Below are positions 55,826-64,000 of a stretch of DNA of 64,000 nt, piece by piece. The DNA comes from Cycas panzhihuaensis (taxonomy: Eukaryota > Cycadophyta). The notes below the pieces were generated by a model, which made no database searches, was not told the DNA's origin, and saw only the letters and a list, made by a program, of their open reading frames with translations. The DNA is taken from contig CM041465.1 of assembly GCA_023213395.1 (NCBI GenBank), positions 132,315,741 to 132,379,740 of the forward strand, read 5' to 3'. The stretch's first letter is position 1, and each line of letters starts with the position of its first letter. The translations under genes and the position numbers were made by a program.

Positions 55826-56554
55826 GTAGAACATTACAAATTTTAATACCCAAGCATCTTTGTTGGTATCTATTTCGATGAGGTTAAACATAATTCTCAG
55901 AGCTTAGCATAACGTGCAAAGAGTATAACTTTGTTGCCATCATTCTGATTCTATTTTTCCTATCTTCCATATGCCAACCATATCTCCATCTAGAGCTCGC
56001 CATTACAGTCGTGCAACCCATTTTAAGAACTCTGGGTGTAAAGTTCAATTCATTCAACTCATTATTTTGATTTGTATAGGGAAAATTCTGAATGAAAGAA
56101 TATCTTATTTTTTTCATTTTTGTCAGTCAAGGCTTTGTGTTTCAAGTCTCGTCTTTGTTCCTTCCTATAAAGAAAAGCAAGCAAAATCATTGCTTCAAAA
56201 GAAGTTGGATGAAGGGTTCCAAGGCATTTTCAGGGACAATAACATAATAAAAGTGTTCAAATAAAAAAGGAAATGAGAGACTGAAGAAAAATGTCATAAT
56301 GGAAGGAAACAAAGCTTGAAAGCTTGATTTAGTACAATGAGAAAACCAGTTATGGAGTGGAACAAAAAATTGAAGATAAATTTAACAAGGTGGAGGATGT
56401 CAAAGTCATATGCAGGTAAGGGCAAGAGCATTGGGATAAACATAAGGTTATATCTCACCATCAAAAGCATGATGGAATATCATAGAAAATAATGTAGAGA
56501 CCAAACGAGGATAATAATTCAAATTGTGTGAAGGATCAATTTTCACATGGAGAA
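55826..56554. other. Region downstream of the candidate exons
   Basis: An open frame 55971-56264 (+) ends KKLDEGFQGIFRDNNIIKVF but has no clear splice link to the exons. The rest is AT-rich without recognised features. Confidence 0.35.
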
Positions 56555-57034
56555 TGTAGCATCCCCAGGGAGCCGACCTTGGTCATCCTAGACAAGAACC
56601 CTTCCTGTCCAACCAAGGATGCAAGTTTGCCGATCATGAATTAACTCATCTCGCTGACCATGAATTAACCTTTCTAGTCGACCTTTAGACATAAGTTGGC
56701 CGACCATGAAATAACCCTTCTGGCTGACCTTTAGGAGGTGCCTAGGACCCCAGCTAGGGGTATCTTGTGTGTTTTGCAAATTGCTTTGTCTCATTGGGAT
56801 ACCCAAGCTTGTGGAGGACACCTCGCCTCGAAGAGGATAGTGCCTTGATCACGTAGTGGAGACGCTGCTCAACACCATCACTGGACTCAGCCTATGAACT
56901 AGATAAGTTCTCTCTCTCTGCTCTTGTCAGTATTAGTAATAAGCTATTTTCCTGTTTTAGTAGCTTTGTCATGGATTTTGTGATTATTTCTAGCCTCACC
57001 TATCACATCAGCCATAGCCTTTGGTAGTGCTACA
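56555..57034 (+). repeat. GyF 5' LTR
   Basis: 480 bp, TGTAGC...CTACA, followed by a primer site, so it is the 5' LTR of a plus-strand gypsy. It shares AGCCGACCTTGG and CTCGCCTCGAAGAGGA with the GyB LTR. Three GCCGACC-type repeats (56571-56735) lie in its first part. Confidence 0.82.
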
Positions 57035-57035
57035 T

Positions 57036-57050
57036 TGGTATCAAAGAGGG
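57036..57050 (+). promoter_or_regulatory. GyF primer-binding site
   Basis: TGGTATCAAAGAGGG, one base after the LTR end; an initiator-Met type variant. Confidence 0.85.
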
Positions 57051-57059
57051 TTTCGAAAA

Positions 57060-57437
57060 ATGGAACTGCCACTCCCCCTCACCCGCCACCAAACTCCTCC
57101 TCAAACCATTTTCTCAGATCTGTCCATAGAACCTTCTGTCCAAAACTATAAATTGACCACATCTTCAAGTCTACACACCCACATTCACACTCACAACTCT
57201 GTCCATCTACGGCCTGCTCCACAAAGCCAGACCTCCCATAACCCCAAATCTGTTATAACCTCCATTCTGTCATCCACCGACCATCACCAGCAAACTTGTT
57301 GTACCTGTAGACACTTAACTGCCATTCTGCCATCTGTGAACCACATAAAAGATCCCCAACAAACCTACTATACCCACAAACCACTACAATTCTACTGTAG
57401 GCTAGAACTAGCCAATTTTTTCAAAAAGGGAATCTAG
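57060..57437 (+). pseudogene. GyF 5' ORF, possible gag start
   Basis: ATG at 57060 just after the primer site (MELPLPLTRHQTPPQTIFSD), Pro/Thr/His-rich, 126 codons to a stop at 57437. It has no gag domain and is cut off by CoG. It could be leader sequence open by chance. Confidence 0.35.
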
Positions 57438-57438
57438 C

Positions 57439-57837
57439 TGCAGATCATGAAGGACAAACAAATTCACAAGTACACTCACAAGAAATTAGAGTACAAGCAC
57501 ATAAGCACACAATAAGACGGGGGAGAAGCAATTGATCTACTCTCCAAATAATATAAATTAATCTCAACAACATAACAATACACTCATCTCTCATTCTATA
57601 TCCTATACAAGAGAGAATGATCCCTATATATAGATGAGAGCACTCCCCTCAGGGTCACAGCATGTTCAACAAGTGTCAAACATGCATGGACTAGTGGAAA
57701 CATGCCAAAAGAAGGAGTAAGGGGTCATTGACCCTTTAAGTTACCACATATTACATCACTAGGAAAAAGTGCACACTTATACATTAAGTATAAAGTGCAT
57801 AATTAATACATAATGATAAAACATAAAGATTCTAACA
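57439..57837 (-). repeat. CoG 3' LTR
   Basis: Minus strand starts TGTTAGAATC right after a purine tract. The far end at TCTGCA (57439) is tentative because there is no second copy. Confidence 0.65.
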
Positions 57838-57852
57838 CCTACCCCTTTAATG
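57838..57852 (-). promoter_or_regulatory. CoG polypurine tract
   Basis: Minus strand ATTAAAGGGGTAGG next to the LTR. Confidence 0.78.
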
Positions 57853-59340
57853 TTTATATTATAAAGTAGTAGACCAAGGCCATCTCTAAAATGCTCAAAC
57901 TTTTCTCTACCAAGTGCTTCGGTAAAGATGTTCGCCAACTACTAATCTGTAGGCTTGTAAATGAGGTCAATCTCACCATTCTAAACATGCTTCTGGATGA
58001 AGGTGTTTGGTTCTTGCATGAAATACAAGATTCTTAGTAATCTTGAGCGCACTTTGATTGTCACAATACAATTTGGTAGGATGTGTTTGCTCAAGTTCAA
58101 GTTTGCCAAGACTCTATCTAAGCCAAAAAGTTTTGCATGTTGCACTGACAACAACTTTGTATTCTACTTCTGTGGAGGAGAGAGTGACATTAGGTTGCTT
58201 CTTGTAACTCTATGAGACAATAACTAACCCAAGGTTAAAACAATAACTCTACATTGATCTTCGACTTTCTTAGCAACCTGTCCAATCAGAATCTGAGAAT
58301 CCCTTTAGAGTGAAGTTTTCATTGTGTGTGTAATGTAGCCCATGTTGCAATGTTCCTTTCCAACATATGAGAATTCGTTTTGCAGCATTCCAATGTCTTT
58401 GATTGGATTGAGGCATGAACCTAGAGCAGGTTCCAACTGCATATGATATGGCTAGTCTACTATTAGTCAAATAAATGAGACTACCCTCTAGTTGTCTAAA
58501 AAGATTGGAATGTATTGGTTTTGCTTCCTCATCATTTGATAATTTTGTGTTGGTCTCCATAGTGGCAGGCGCAAATTTGTAGTTCTCTATTCTGAAACAC
58601 TGCAAAATGTCCCAAGTATATTTTGCTTGAGATATGAAGATATTGGCTAGTTGTTGCTACATTACCATTCCGAGAAAGTAATGAAGTTCAAGATTTGTCA
58701 TCTTGAAACTCCCTTTTAAGTCCCTTTGAAAACTCTCAATCATATCAGTACCACTACTAGTGATAATCAAATTATCAACATATAACATGACAAAAGTTAC
58801 ATGATGGTTTCAAACTTTGATGTACAGGTTTGGGTTTGATGAGGATCAATGAAAACCATGTCTTAGAAAATAATCATCTATTTTTGTGTGTCATGCATAT
58901 GATGCATGCTTTAGACCATACAAAGCCATTTTGAGGTGACAAACCAAGTGTTCTTTGTTGTGTTCAATATAGCCAGGAGATTGCTCCAAATATACCTCCA
59001 ATCAGATCACCATTTAGGAAGGCGCTTTGGATGTCCATCTAGTATATAGGCCATTTGTATTGAGAAGATAAGGCCATGCCAAGTCTAATGGTGTTCATAT
59101 TGGCAAGTGGTGTAAAGGTCTCCTCATAGTCAATGCCATCTTTTTGTTTGAACCCTTTTGAAACTAGTCGAGCTTTGTGTTGCTCAATTGAACCATCAGA
59201 TTAGAACTTGGTTTATTATATCCATTTGCAATTGATTGCCTATTTGCCTTTGGGCAATTCAACTAAATCCCATGTTCCATTCTTTTGAATTGAATGGATT
59301 TCTTCATTCATTACGACTTTCCACTTTTCATTTTACACAC
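57853..59340 (-). pseudogene. pol: CoG pol: reverse transcriptase and RNase H
   Basis: RT motifs in order are GYIEHNKEHLVCHLKMALYG, an active site YVDNL (second Asp replaced by Asn) near 58770, and FQRDLKGSFKMTN. The open stretch 58270-58605 reads LFRQLEGSLIYLTNSRLAIS, YAVGTCSRFM and FSDSDWTGC. The RNase H end follows (LYCDNQSALKITKNLVFHAR, then EALGREKFEHFRDG near 57890). Multiple stops. Confidence 0.88.
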
Positions 59341-59800
59341 CTCCTCAAAAGTGGAAGGCTCTTTAACAATTAACACTTTAGCCATAAGTGCATAATTAAC
59401 ATTTTGTTGCTGTCTTTTTTATGGACGTTTACCTTCAATAGTTTATGTATCAACTATTGTTTGATGGTACCATTCGAGTAGTTTCTTCACTATCATAGTG
59501 GTCACCTCAATATTCTGAGCTTGCAAAGGTTGTTTAGTGTCAAGTGTGCTATTAGGATTTAATAGGTGAGCTGTAGAAGTTGATGGTTCTAAAGAGGACA
59601 ACGAAGGTGAAGTAGGTGTAGATGAAGTACACAGTATTCAAGAAGTTGAGCGAAGGAAATCCTCAACTATTGCTTTGTCTTTATGAAGTGGAATATGGAT
59701 GGAGCCAAGATCCATTACCTAATTGTCTTCAACAAAGACTACATCCCTTGTTGTATGCATCTTTTTAAGGAATGGCTTTCTAGGATATTAAAGGGGTAAT
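59341..59800 (-). pseudogene. pol: CoG integrase end and linker
   Basis: Minus frames read MHTTRDVVFVEDN near 59750, the end of the integrase region. A Ser/Thr-rich linker (SLSSLEPSTSTAHLLNP) and VKKLLEWYHQTI before RT follow. Confidence 0.7.
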
Positions 59801-59981
59801 GTGCACACCCTTGTATAGTAACCGACATCATAAAATATGACACTTATCATCTCCAAGACTATCAGTTACTTTCCTTTCTTTGTAACGGTCTTAGAACCAA
59901 TTTGTATTTATAGAGACATAGTCTCCACATGAATATCAAGCAAAGCTTTCTGAATATAACAGAGTTACACTCGTTTTAACA
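59800..59981 (+). repeat. CoH 5' LTR (start approximate)
   Basis: Ends TTTTAACA next to the primer site. A TATA-like GTATTTATAGAGACA lies near 59906-59920. The left end cannot be fixed without a second copy. Confidence 0.65.
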
Positions 59982-59996
59982 TGGTATCAGAGCAGG
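59982..59996 (+). promoter_or_regulatory. CoH primer-binding site
   Basis: TGGTATCAGAGCAGG, identical to CoA. Confidence 0.93.
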
Positions 59997-60650
59997 TCTG
60001 CCTAGATACCTGGTTAACACTTTGAGTGCTGTGATTAGGTCTGAGAGCAAACTGAAGTAGAATATTAAGGACTTAAAGGTCAAGTAATATCTTGAAGCTG
60101 TAGAAGGCAATCTGTCTGCAAAAATCTTTCCGTACGGACCTATACGGAGTCAATTTTTCAAAGTACTCAGAATGAGCTGAAATTTCACCAGCTGGTGCGT
60201 CTCTACATGAAGAAGATTTCTCTAAACTAAGTCGAAGTCATCAGGAGCCGTTTGAACCCAGTTTCAGCCAATAGAACAACCACACAGGATTGGGAGCTCG
60301 AACTCACGTTTTCTCTTCAATTCACTTCAAAACCCGGGTATAAATAACTCAGAAACTCTTCTCAGACTAGATTCAAGGGTTTAAATCCATTTATGAAAGG
60401 ATTCGTCTCAGTTTTAAAGAGAATTTTGTGTTTTTCTCTAAAACCCTAGCTGCTCGAATTTGATTTTTGAGGCTAATTTCTCATATAGATACAGTTGAAT
60501 CTCACAAAAATAATCTTAGATCTGAACTTCTCACAAACAGAGCTTTCTTTTGAGACCACTTTTGTTCTGATCCGTACAACTTCAATTTTGTACGAAATTC
60601 TGTACAACCGTACAGACAAGCAACATTTAATACTTTTAGATCTGGTCTTC
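59997..60650 (+). other. CoH leader with two GTAC clusters
   Basis: CCGTACGGACC and CTATACGGAG at about 60128-60150 are followed by ATTTTTCAAAGTACTCAG. The second cluster at about 60574-60620 has four GTAC words just before gag. Confidence 0.75.
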
Positions 60651-61760
60651 ATGGCATCTTCAATCCTAGGGCTCCTTGATTAAGACAAGCTTACTGAGAC
60701 TAACTGCTATGTATGGAAAATAAAGGTAGAAACTCTCTTGAGGGCTAAAAACGCCTGGAAAATCGCAGATGGATCTGAAACCAAACCTACTGACATAAGC
60801 ACTAAGTTAGTTGACTGGCTAGAAAGAGATAATTTAGGAGTAATCACCTTGAAGCTCTTAATTTCTGATCCACTTTTTGTTTATGTAGAAAGGTTAAATT
60901 CTACATTAGCAATTTGGGCATATTTCCAAAATCTTTTTGGACAAAAAAATAAAGCCAGGATAATAACTCTAAAGGAAGAGTTATACAAGTTACATATGAA
61001 GGAAAATGATACAATAATTGAGTTTATGCACAGAGTCATTTCACTCAAAAATAACCTCCTAAGTGCAGGAGATGATATTACAGAAAAAGCCTTGGTTGAA
61101 ATGGTGGCCAACAAATTGCCAAAGTCGTTTGATGTTACCATCAACTCTATAACAAATAATAATCAAATTGATTCTATGACTCTTGATGATTTAACTGGTT
61201 TGTTGCTAAGACAAGAATAGAGAAATAAATGATATGAACAGTCATCAGAACTGGAGGAAGCATTCGCCTCATGACTCTCTCTTGGATCTCATGGGCGAAA
61301 TCAAATGCAAGGAAGGGGACGTGCATCAAAATCCAGAAGTCCAGCTCGTGGTCAGTGGTAGGATTCTAGAGGTCGTGGACACATCAGAGACAACAGATTT
61401 TGCTACAAATGTGGTAAGCCTGGACACTTTGCCAATACATGCATAGCCTTCGACATATGTTGTCATTGTGGCCAATTAGGACATTACCCATATCAGTGTC
61501 CACAAAAGAGGGCAGACATCCAGAGAGGGAAGCGACCCATTGGCAATTACAGCAAAGAAAAAATCAAAGAAGAAGAAGAAGAAACAACCTTCATAGTAGC
61601 ACTGTCAGCAGGATTCAAAGAAGAAGACACGTGGTACATAGACTTTGGAGCATCAAGGCGCATGACCAATCGTGAAGATTGGTTTGAAACATTGACACCA
61701 TACAATTCCGATAGTTCGGTTGAGTTGGGAGACAAGTACCCACTTACAATAAAATGGTAG
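60651..61760 (+). pseudogene. gag: CoH gag and protease
   Basis: Starts MASSILGLLD, then a stop. The capsid is open at 60738-61220 (FGQKNKARIITLKEELYKLH, ALVEMVANKLPKSFDVTINS, LTGLLLRQE). Two more stops follow in the RG-rich linker. Both zinc knuckles are complete: CYKCGKPGHFANTC and CCHCGQLGHYPYQC. The protease site reads WYIDFGASRRMTNREDW, with Phe in place of the catalytic Ser/Thr neighbour (D-F-G). Stop at 61758. Confidence 0.9.
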
Positions 61761-61800
61761 ATACCATCGCAATCAATCTACATGGAAATGTAAAAAAAAT

Positions 61801-63204
61801 TTGAAAATGAATCTATTGTTAGTATCTCAACTCAGTAAAAAGAACCTTAGAACAGTGTTTGATGAAGAAGGTTTTTGTCATATTTTAGATATGAAAAACA
61901 ATGGGAACCCAATAGCCAAAGGAGTAAGAAGTGATGACTCGTACAAACTCATTGCAGATCCTGTATCACCAAACATGAAAGTTTGTACTGTTACTGAATC
62001 TGATAATAAAATGTGGCATTTGAAGTATGGGCATCTTCCAATGAACACTCTAAAGTTGATGGAAAAATTTAAAATTGTGAATGGTTTGCCTCACTTCTCA
62101 TCTAATGAGTTTTTTTGCAATGGCTGTCAATTTGGAAAGCAACATCAACTTCCCTTCAAAGAAAGCGAATGGAGAGCTCAATCCAGATTGGAATTAATCC
62201 ATACAAATCTCTGTGGTCCACTTACACCACTATCAATTAATGGTTGTAGATACTTTCTCACCTTCATTGCTGATTGCACACGAAAGGTATGGGTTTACTT
62301 TCTTCACAATAAGTCAGAGGTACTTGAAATTTTTAAACAATTCAAAGCAGAAGTAGAATTGGAATCAAAATCAAGGATTAAATACATCAGGTTAGATGGG
62401 GGTGGTGAATACATAGCAAATGAATTCCTGAGGTTTTGCAAACAGAATGGGATACGTAGACAATTTACAACTCTCTACACTCCTCAATCCATTGGGGTTG
62501 CAGAACGGAAGAACAGAACTCTAATGAAGATGGCACGCAACATGATCCATGGAAAACAACTTCCAAAATCATATTGGGTTGAGGTCATTAACACCGCCTA
62601 CTATCTGATAAATCACAGTCCAACGAAAGCATTGGAAGATATCACTCCTGAAGAAGCATGGTCAGGTAAAAAATCCAATGTCAGTGCTCTTAAAATCTTT
62701 GGTAGCCAAGCCTTTGTTCATGTGCCTAATAAAAAAAGATCAAAACTTGATGCAAAAAATATAGAATGCATTATGATAGGATATAGTAAAAATTCAAAGG
62801 CTTATAAATGCATAGATCCCAAAACAAATAAGATCTATGTAAGTAGAGATGTTGTCTTCAATGAAGAAGATAATCAAAGGACTCAGTCCCATATTCAAAT
62901 AATCAAAGTAGAAACCAAGAAGGAAGAACTTGAGGACACTCTAGAAGAAGCTCCAAAATCCATTACCAAAGAAACTATGTCAGAAGTACCAATTTCTCCC
63001 ACAGATGAAGGAGAAAACAAATTTGCAAGCCAATCAGAAGGAGGGACAGAACTCAAAAGAAAGGAAAAGAAATTACCGAAATGGCTCATCAGAACAATTG
63101 AAGAAGGAAAAGGAGAAATATTCAAGCACAAAACTAGAAGCCAAAAACCAAAGGCGCTCTTAAGTAGACTAGAGCCACAATCTTTTCAAGAAGCCAGACA
63201 TTAG
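61801..63204 (+). CDS. pol: CoH integrase, long open reading frame
   Basis: 467 codons without a stop. It begins in the protease C-terminal region (MNLLLVSQLSKKNLRTVFDE). Then comes the zinc finger (MWHLKYGHLPMNTLKLMEKF, FFCNGCQFGKQHQLPF), and the core with LIHTNLCGPL, RLDGGGEYIANEF and VAERKNRTLMKMARNM. The first catalytic Asp (normally HTDLCGP) is Asn, while the second Asp and the Glu are kept. The C-terminal part has ITPEEAWSGKKSNVSALKIF, IGYSKNSKAYKCID and VSRDVVFNEED. A charged linker ends at the stop at 63202. The start ATG is internal to the original polyprotein. Confidence 0.9.
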   Translation: MKMNLLLVSQLSKKNLRTVFDEEGFCHILDMKNNGNPIAKGVRSDDSYKLIADPVSPNMKVCTVTESDNKMWHLKYGHLPMNTLKLMEKFKIVNGLPHFSSNEFFCNGCQFGKQHQLPFKESEWRAQSRLELIHTNLCGPLTPLSINGCRYFLTFIADCTRKVWVYFLHNKSEVLEIFKQFKAEVELESKSRIKYIRLDGGGEYIANEFLRFCKQNGIRRQFTTLYTPQSIGVAERKNRTLMKMARNMIHGKQLPKSYWVEVINTAYYLINHSPTKALEDITPEEAWSGKKSNVSALKIFGSQAFVHVPNKKRSKLDAKNIECIMIGYSKNSKAYKCIDPKTNKIYVSRDVVFNEEDNQRTQSHIQIIKVETKKEELEDTLEEAPKSITKETMSEVPISPTDEGENKFASQSEGGTELKRKEKKLPKWLIRTIEEGKGEIFKHKTRSQKPKALLSRLEPQSFQEARH

Positions 63205-63222
63205 TCAGAATGGAGATCTGCA

Positions 63223-63848
63223 ATGGACTCAATAGTCAAAAATCAAACATGGGAGTTGGTAAATCTGCCTCTAAACAAGCCCACAGTCAATTGCAAGTGG
63301 ATCTACAAAATCAAAGGAGGAGAAAATGTTGAAGTCGAAAAATACAAGGCCCGACTTGTAGCAAAAGGGTACACTGAAACAGTAGGCGTGGACTTTGAAG
63401 AAACCTTCTCACCAGTTGCCAAAATGAATACGGTAAGGACCATTATTGCCTTAGCAACTATAACTAAATGGAAAATCTTTCAGCTTGATGTAGAAAGTGC
63501 TTTTTTGAATGGAGACCTTGAAGAGGATGTTTATATGACACAACTAGAAGGATACATAAAAGAAGGACAAGAACATCTGGTATGTAAATTAAAGAAGGCA
63601 TTATACGGGCTAAGGCAAGCTCCTCGAGCTTGGTATGCGAAATCGGATCAACACCTATGCCAAAATGGGTTTCAAAGGAGTGATTCAGATTCAAGTTTGT
63701 ATACAAGGAAAAGGAATGGGTTACTCACAATGATTGCTGTCTATATAGATGACATGATCCTTACTAGGAACGACGAATAATCAATTAGAAATATAAAAGA
63801 ATATAAAAGAAGAACTTCAGAAGAAGTTTGAAATGACAGATCTAGGTT
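63223..63848 (+). pseudogene. pol: CoH reverse transcriptase, N-terminal and palm
   Basis: Open 63223-63780: WELVNLPLNKPTVNCKWIYK, KARLVAKGYTETVGVDFEET, LDVESAFLNGDLEEDVYMTQ and ALYGLRQAPRAWYAKSD, with the active site YIDDMILTRND. A stop follows. A shifted frame reads LQKKFEMTDLG to 63848, where the element ends. Confidence 0.9.
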
Positions 63849-64000
63849 TCGCTCGATCATAAGGAATGTGTTCAGCTTTAAGAGAAGTAGTTCATGGCGG
63901 TTGAATTGTTGAAACTATCAGTAGCACCAGACTAGAGGGCATCGGTTCATAACCTTGATCAACCAGATGAAATTTGGTCAAAGTTGTGTGAAACTTTTGA
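63849..64000. other. Unassigned sequence at the right edge
   Basis: 152 bases unlike copia RNase H. No open frame of note; probably another insertion or a deletion junction. Confidence 0.4.

Larger units (their letters stand above)
57439..59800 (-). mobile_element. CoG: 3' part of a copia element
   Basis: On the minus strand it has the end of integrase, linker, RT, RNase H, a purine tract and one 3' LTR. The integrase core, gag and 5' LTR are missing at the right, where CoH begins. The right end near 59800 is approximate. RT and RNase H resemble CoD more than CoA. Confidence 0.82.
59800..63848 (+). mobile_element. CoH: copia element, 3' end missing
   Basis: 5' LTR (end at 59981), primer site, leader, gag, protease, integrase and RT up to the EMTDLG motif at 63848, where similarity stops abruptly. 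RNase H and the 3' LTR are absent from the window. It is the least broken pol here. Confidence 0.88.

Overview
This window looks like a gene-poor, transposon-packed stretch of a large plant nuclear genome. It is AT-rich and almost wholly made of LTR retrotransposons of the Ty1/copia and Ty3/gypsy superfamilies. Nearly all are decayed by stops and frameshifts, and many are inserted into one another. Most readable primer-binding sites match the TGGTATCAGAGC type (initiator Met tRNA) usual in plants. The density and age of the nests would suit a conifer-sized genome, but the species cannot be named from this sequence. No rRNA, tRNA, CRISPR or bacterial-type operon was seen. Elements are named here for reference only: Gy = gypsy, Co = copia.

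Layout. 1-7338: gypsy remnant GyA (+), interrupted by complete copia CoA (-, 1414-6644, duplicated target ATAAA). 7339-10280: unassigned AT-rich DNA. 10281-53126: gypsy GyB (+), split three times. Its gag is cut first by the roughly 11 kb gypsy GyC (-, 10537-26611), whose reverse transcriptase is itself cut by copia CoB (+, 15158-20341, target TTTTG). It is cut again by copia CoC (-, 27331-42055, target AGCAG), whose integrase is cut by chimeric copia CoD (+, 30776-36806, target GAATA). The CoC/GyB junction has been amplified into a tandem array of four units of about 2.47 kb (39536-49672). The first unit carries an 897 bp non-autonomous LTR element (target AAATT). A truncated copia CoE (-, 49673-52027) separates the array from the end of GyB integrase and its 3' LTR (52701-53126).

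53127-56554 is the only stretch that does not look like retrotransposon. It has candidate spliced exons that keep frame across plausible GT/AG sites, from a gene I do not recognise. 56555-57437 is the 5' end of a gypsy (GyF, +). 57439-about 59800 is a 3' copia remnant (CoG, -). About 59800-63848 is a copia (CoH, +) with a long open integrase reading frame, cut off near the window edge.

How the parts relate. LTR divergence estimated by eye follows the nesting: host elements (GyC about 12 %, CoC about 8 %) are more diverged than the elements inserted in them (CoB about 10 %, CoD about 5 %), and CoA is youngest at about 2 %. CoA, CoB, CoE and CoH are relatives. They share gag sequence and a leader block with repeated palindromic GTAC motifs just after the primer-binding site. 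The most unusual objects are the tandem array of copia/gypsy chimeras, the CoD chimera with a gypsy gag fragment and a GC-rich leader island, the extra ORF downstream of integrase in GyC, and the shared GTAC leader block.
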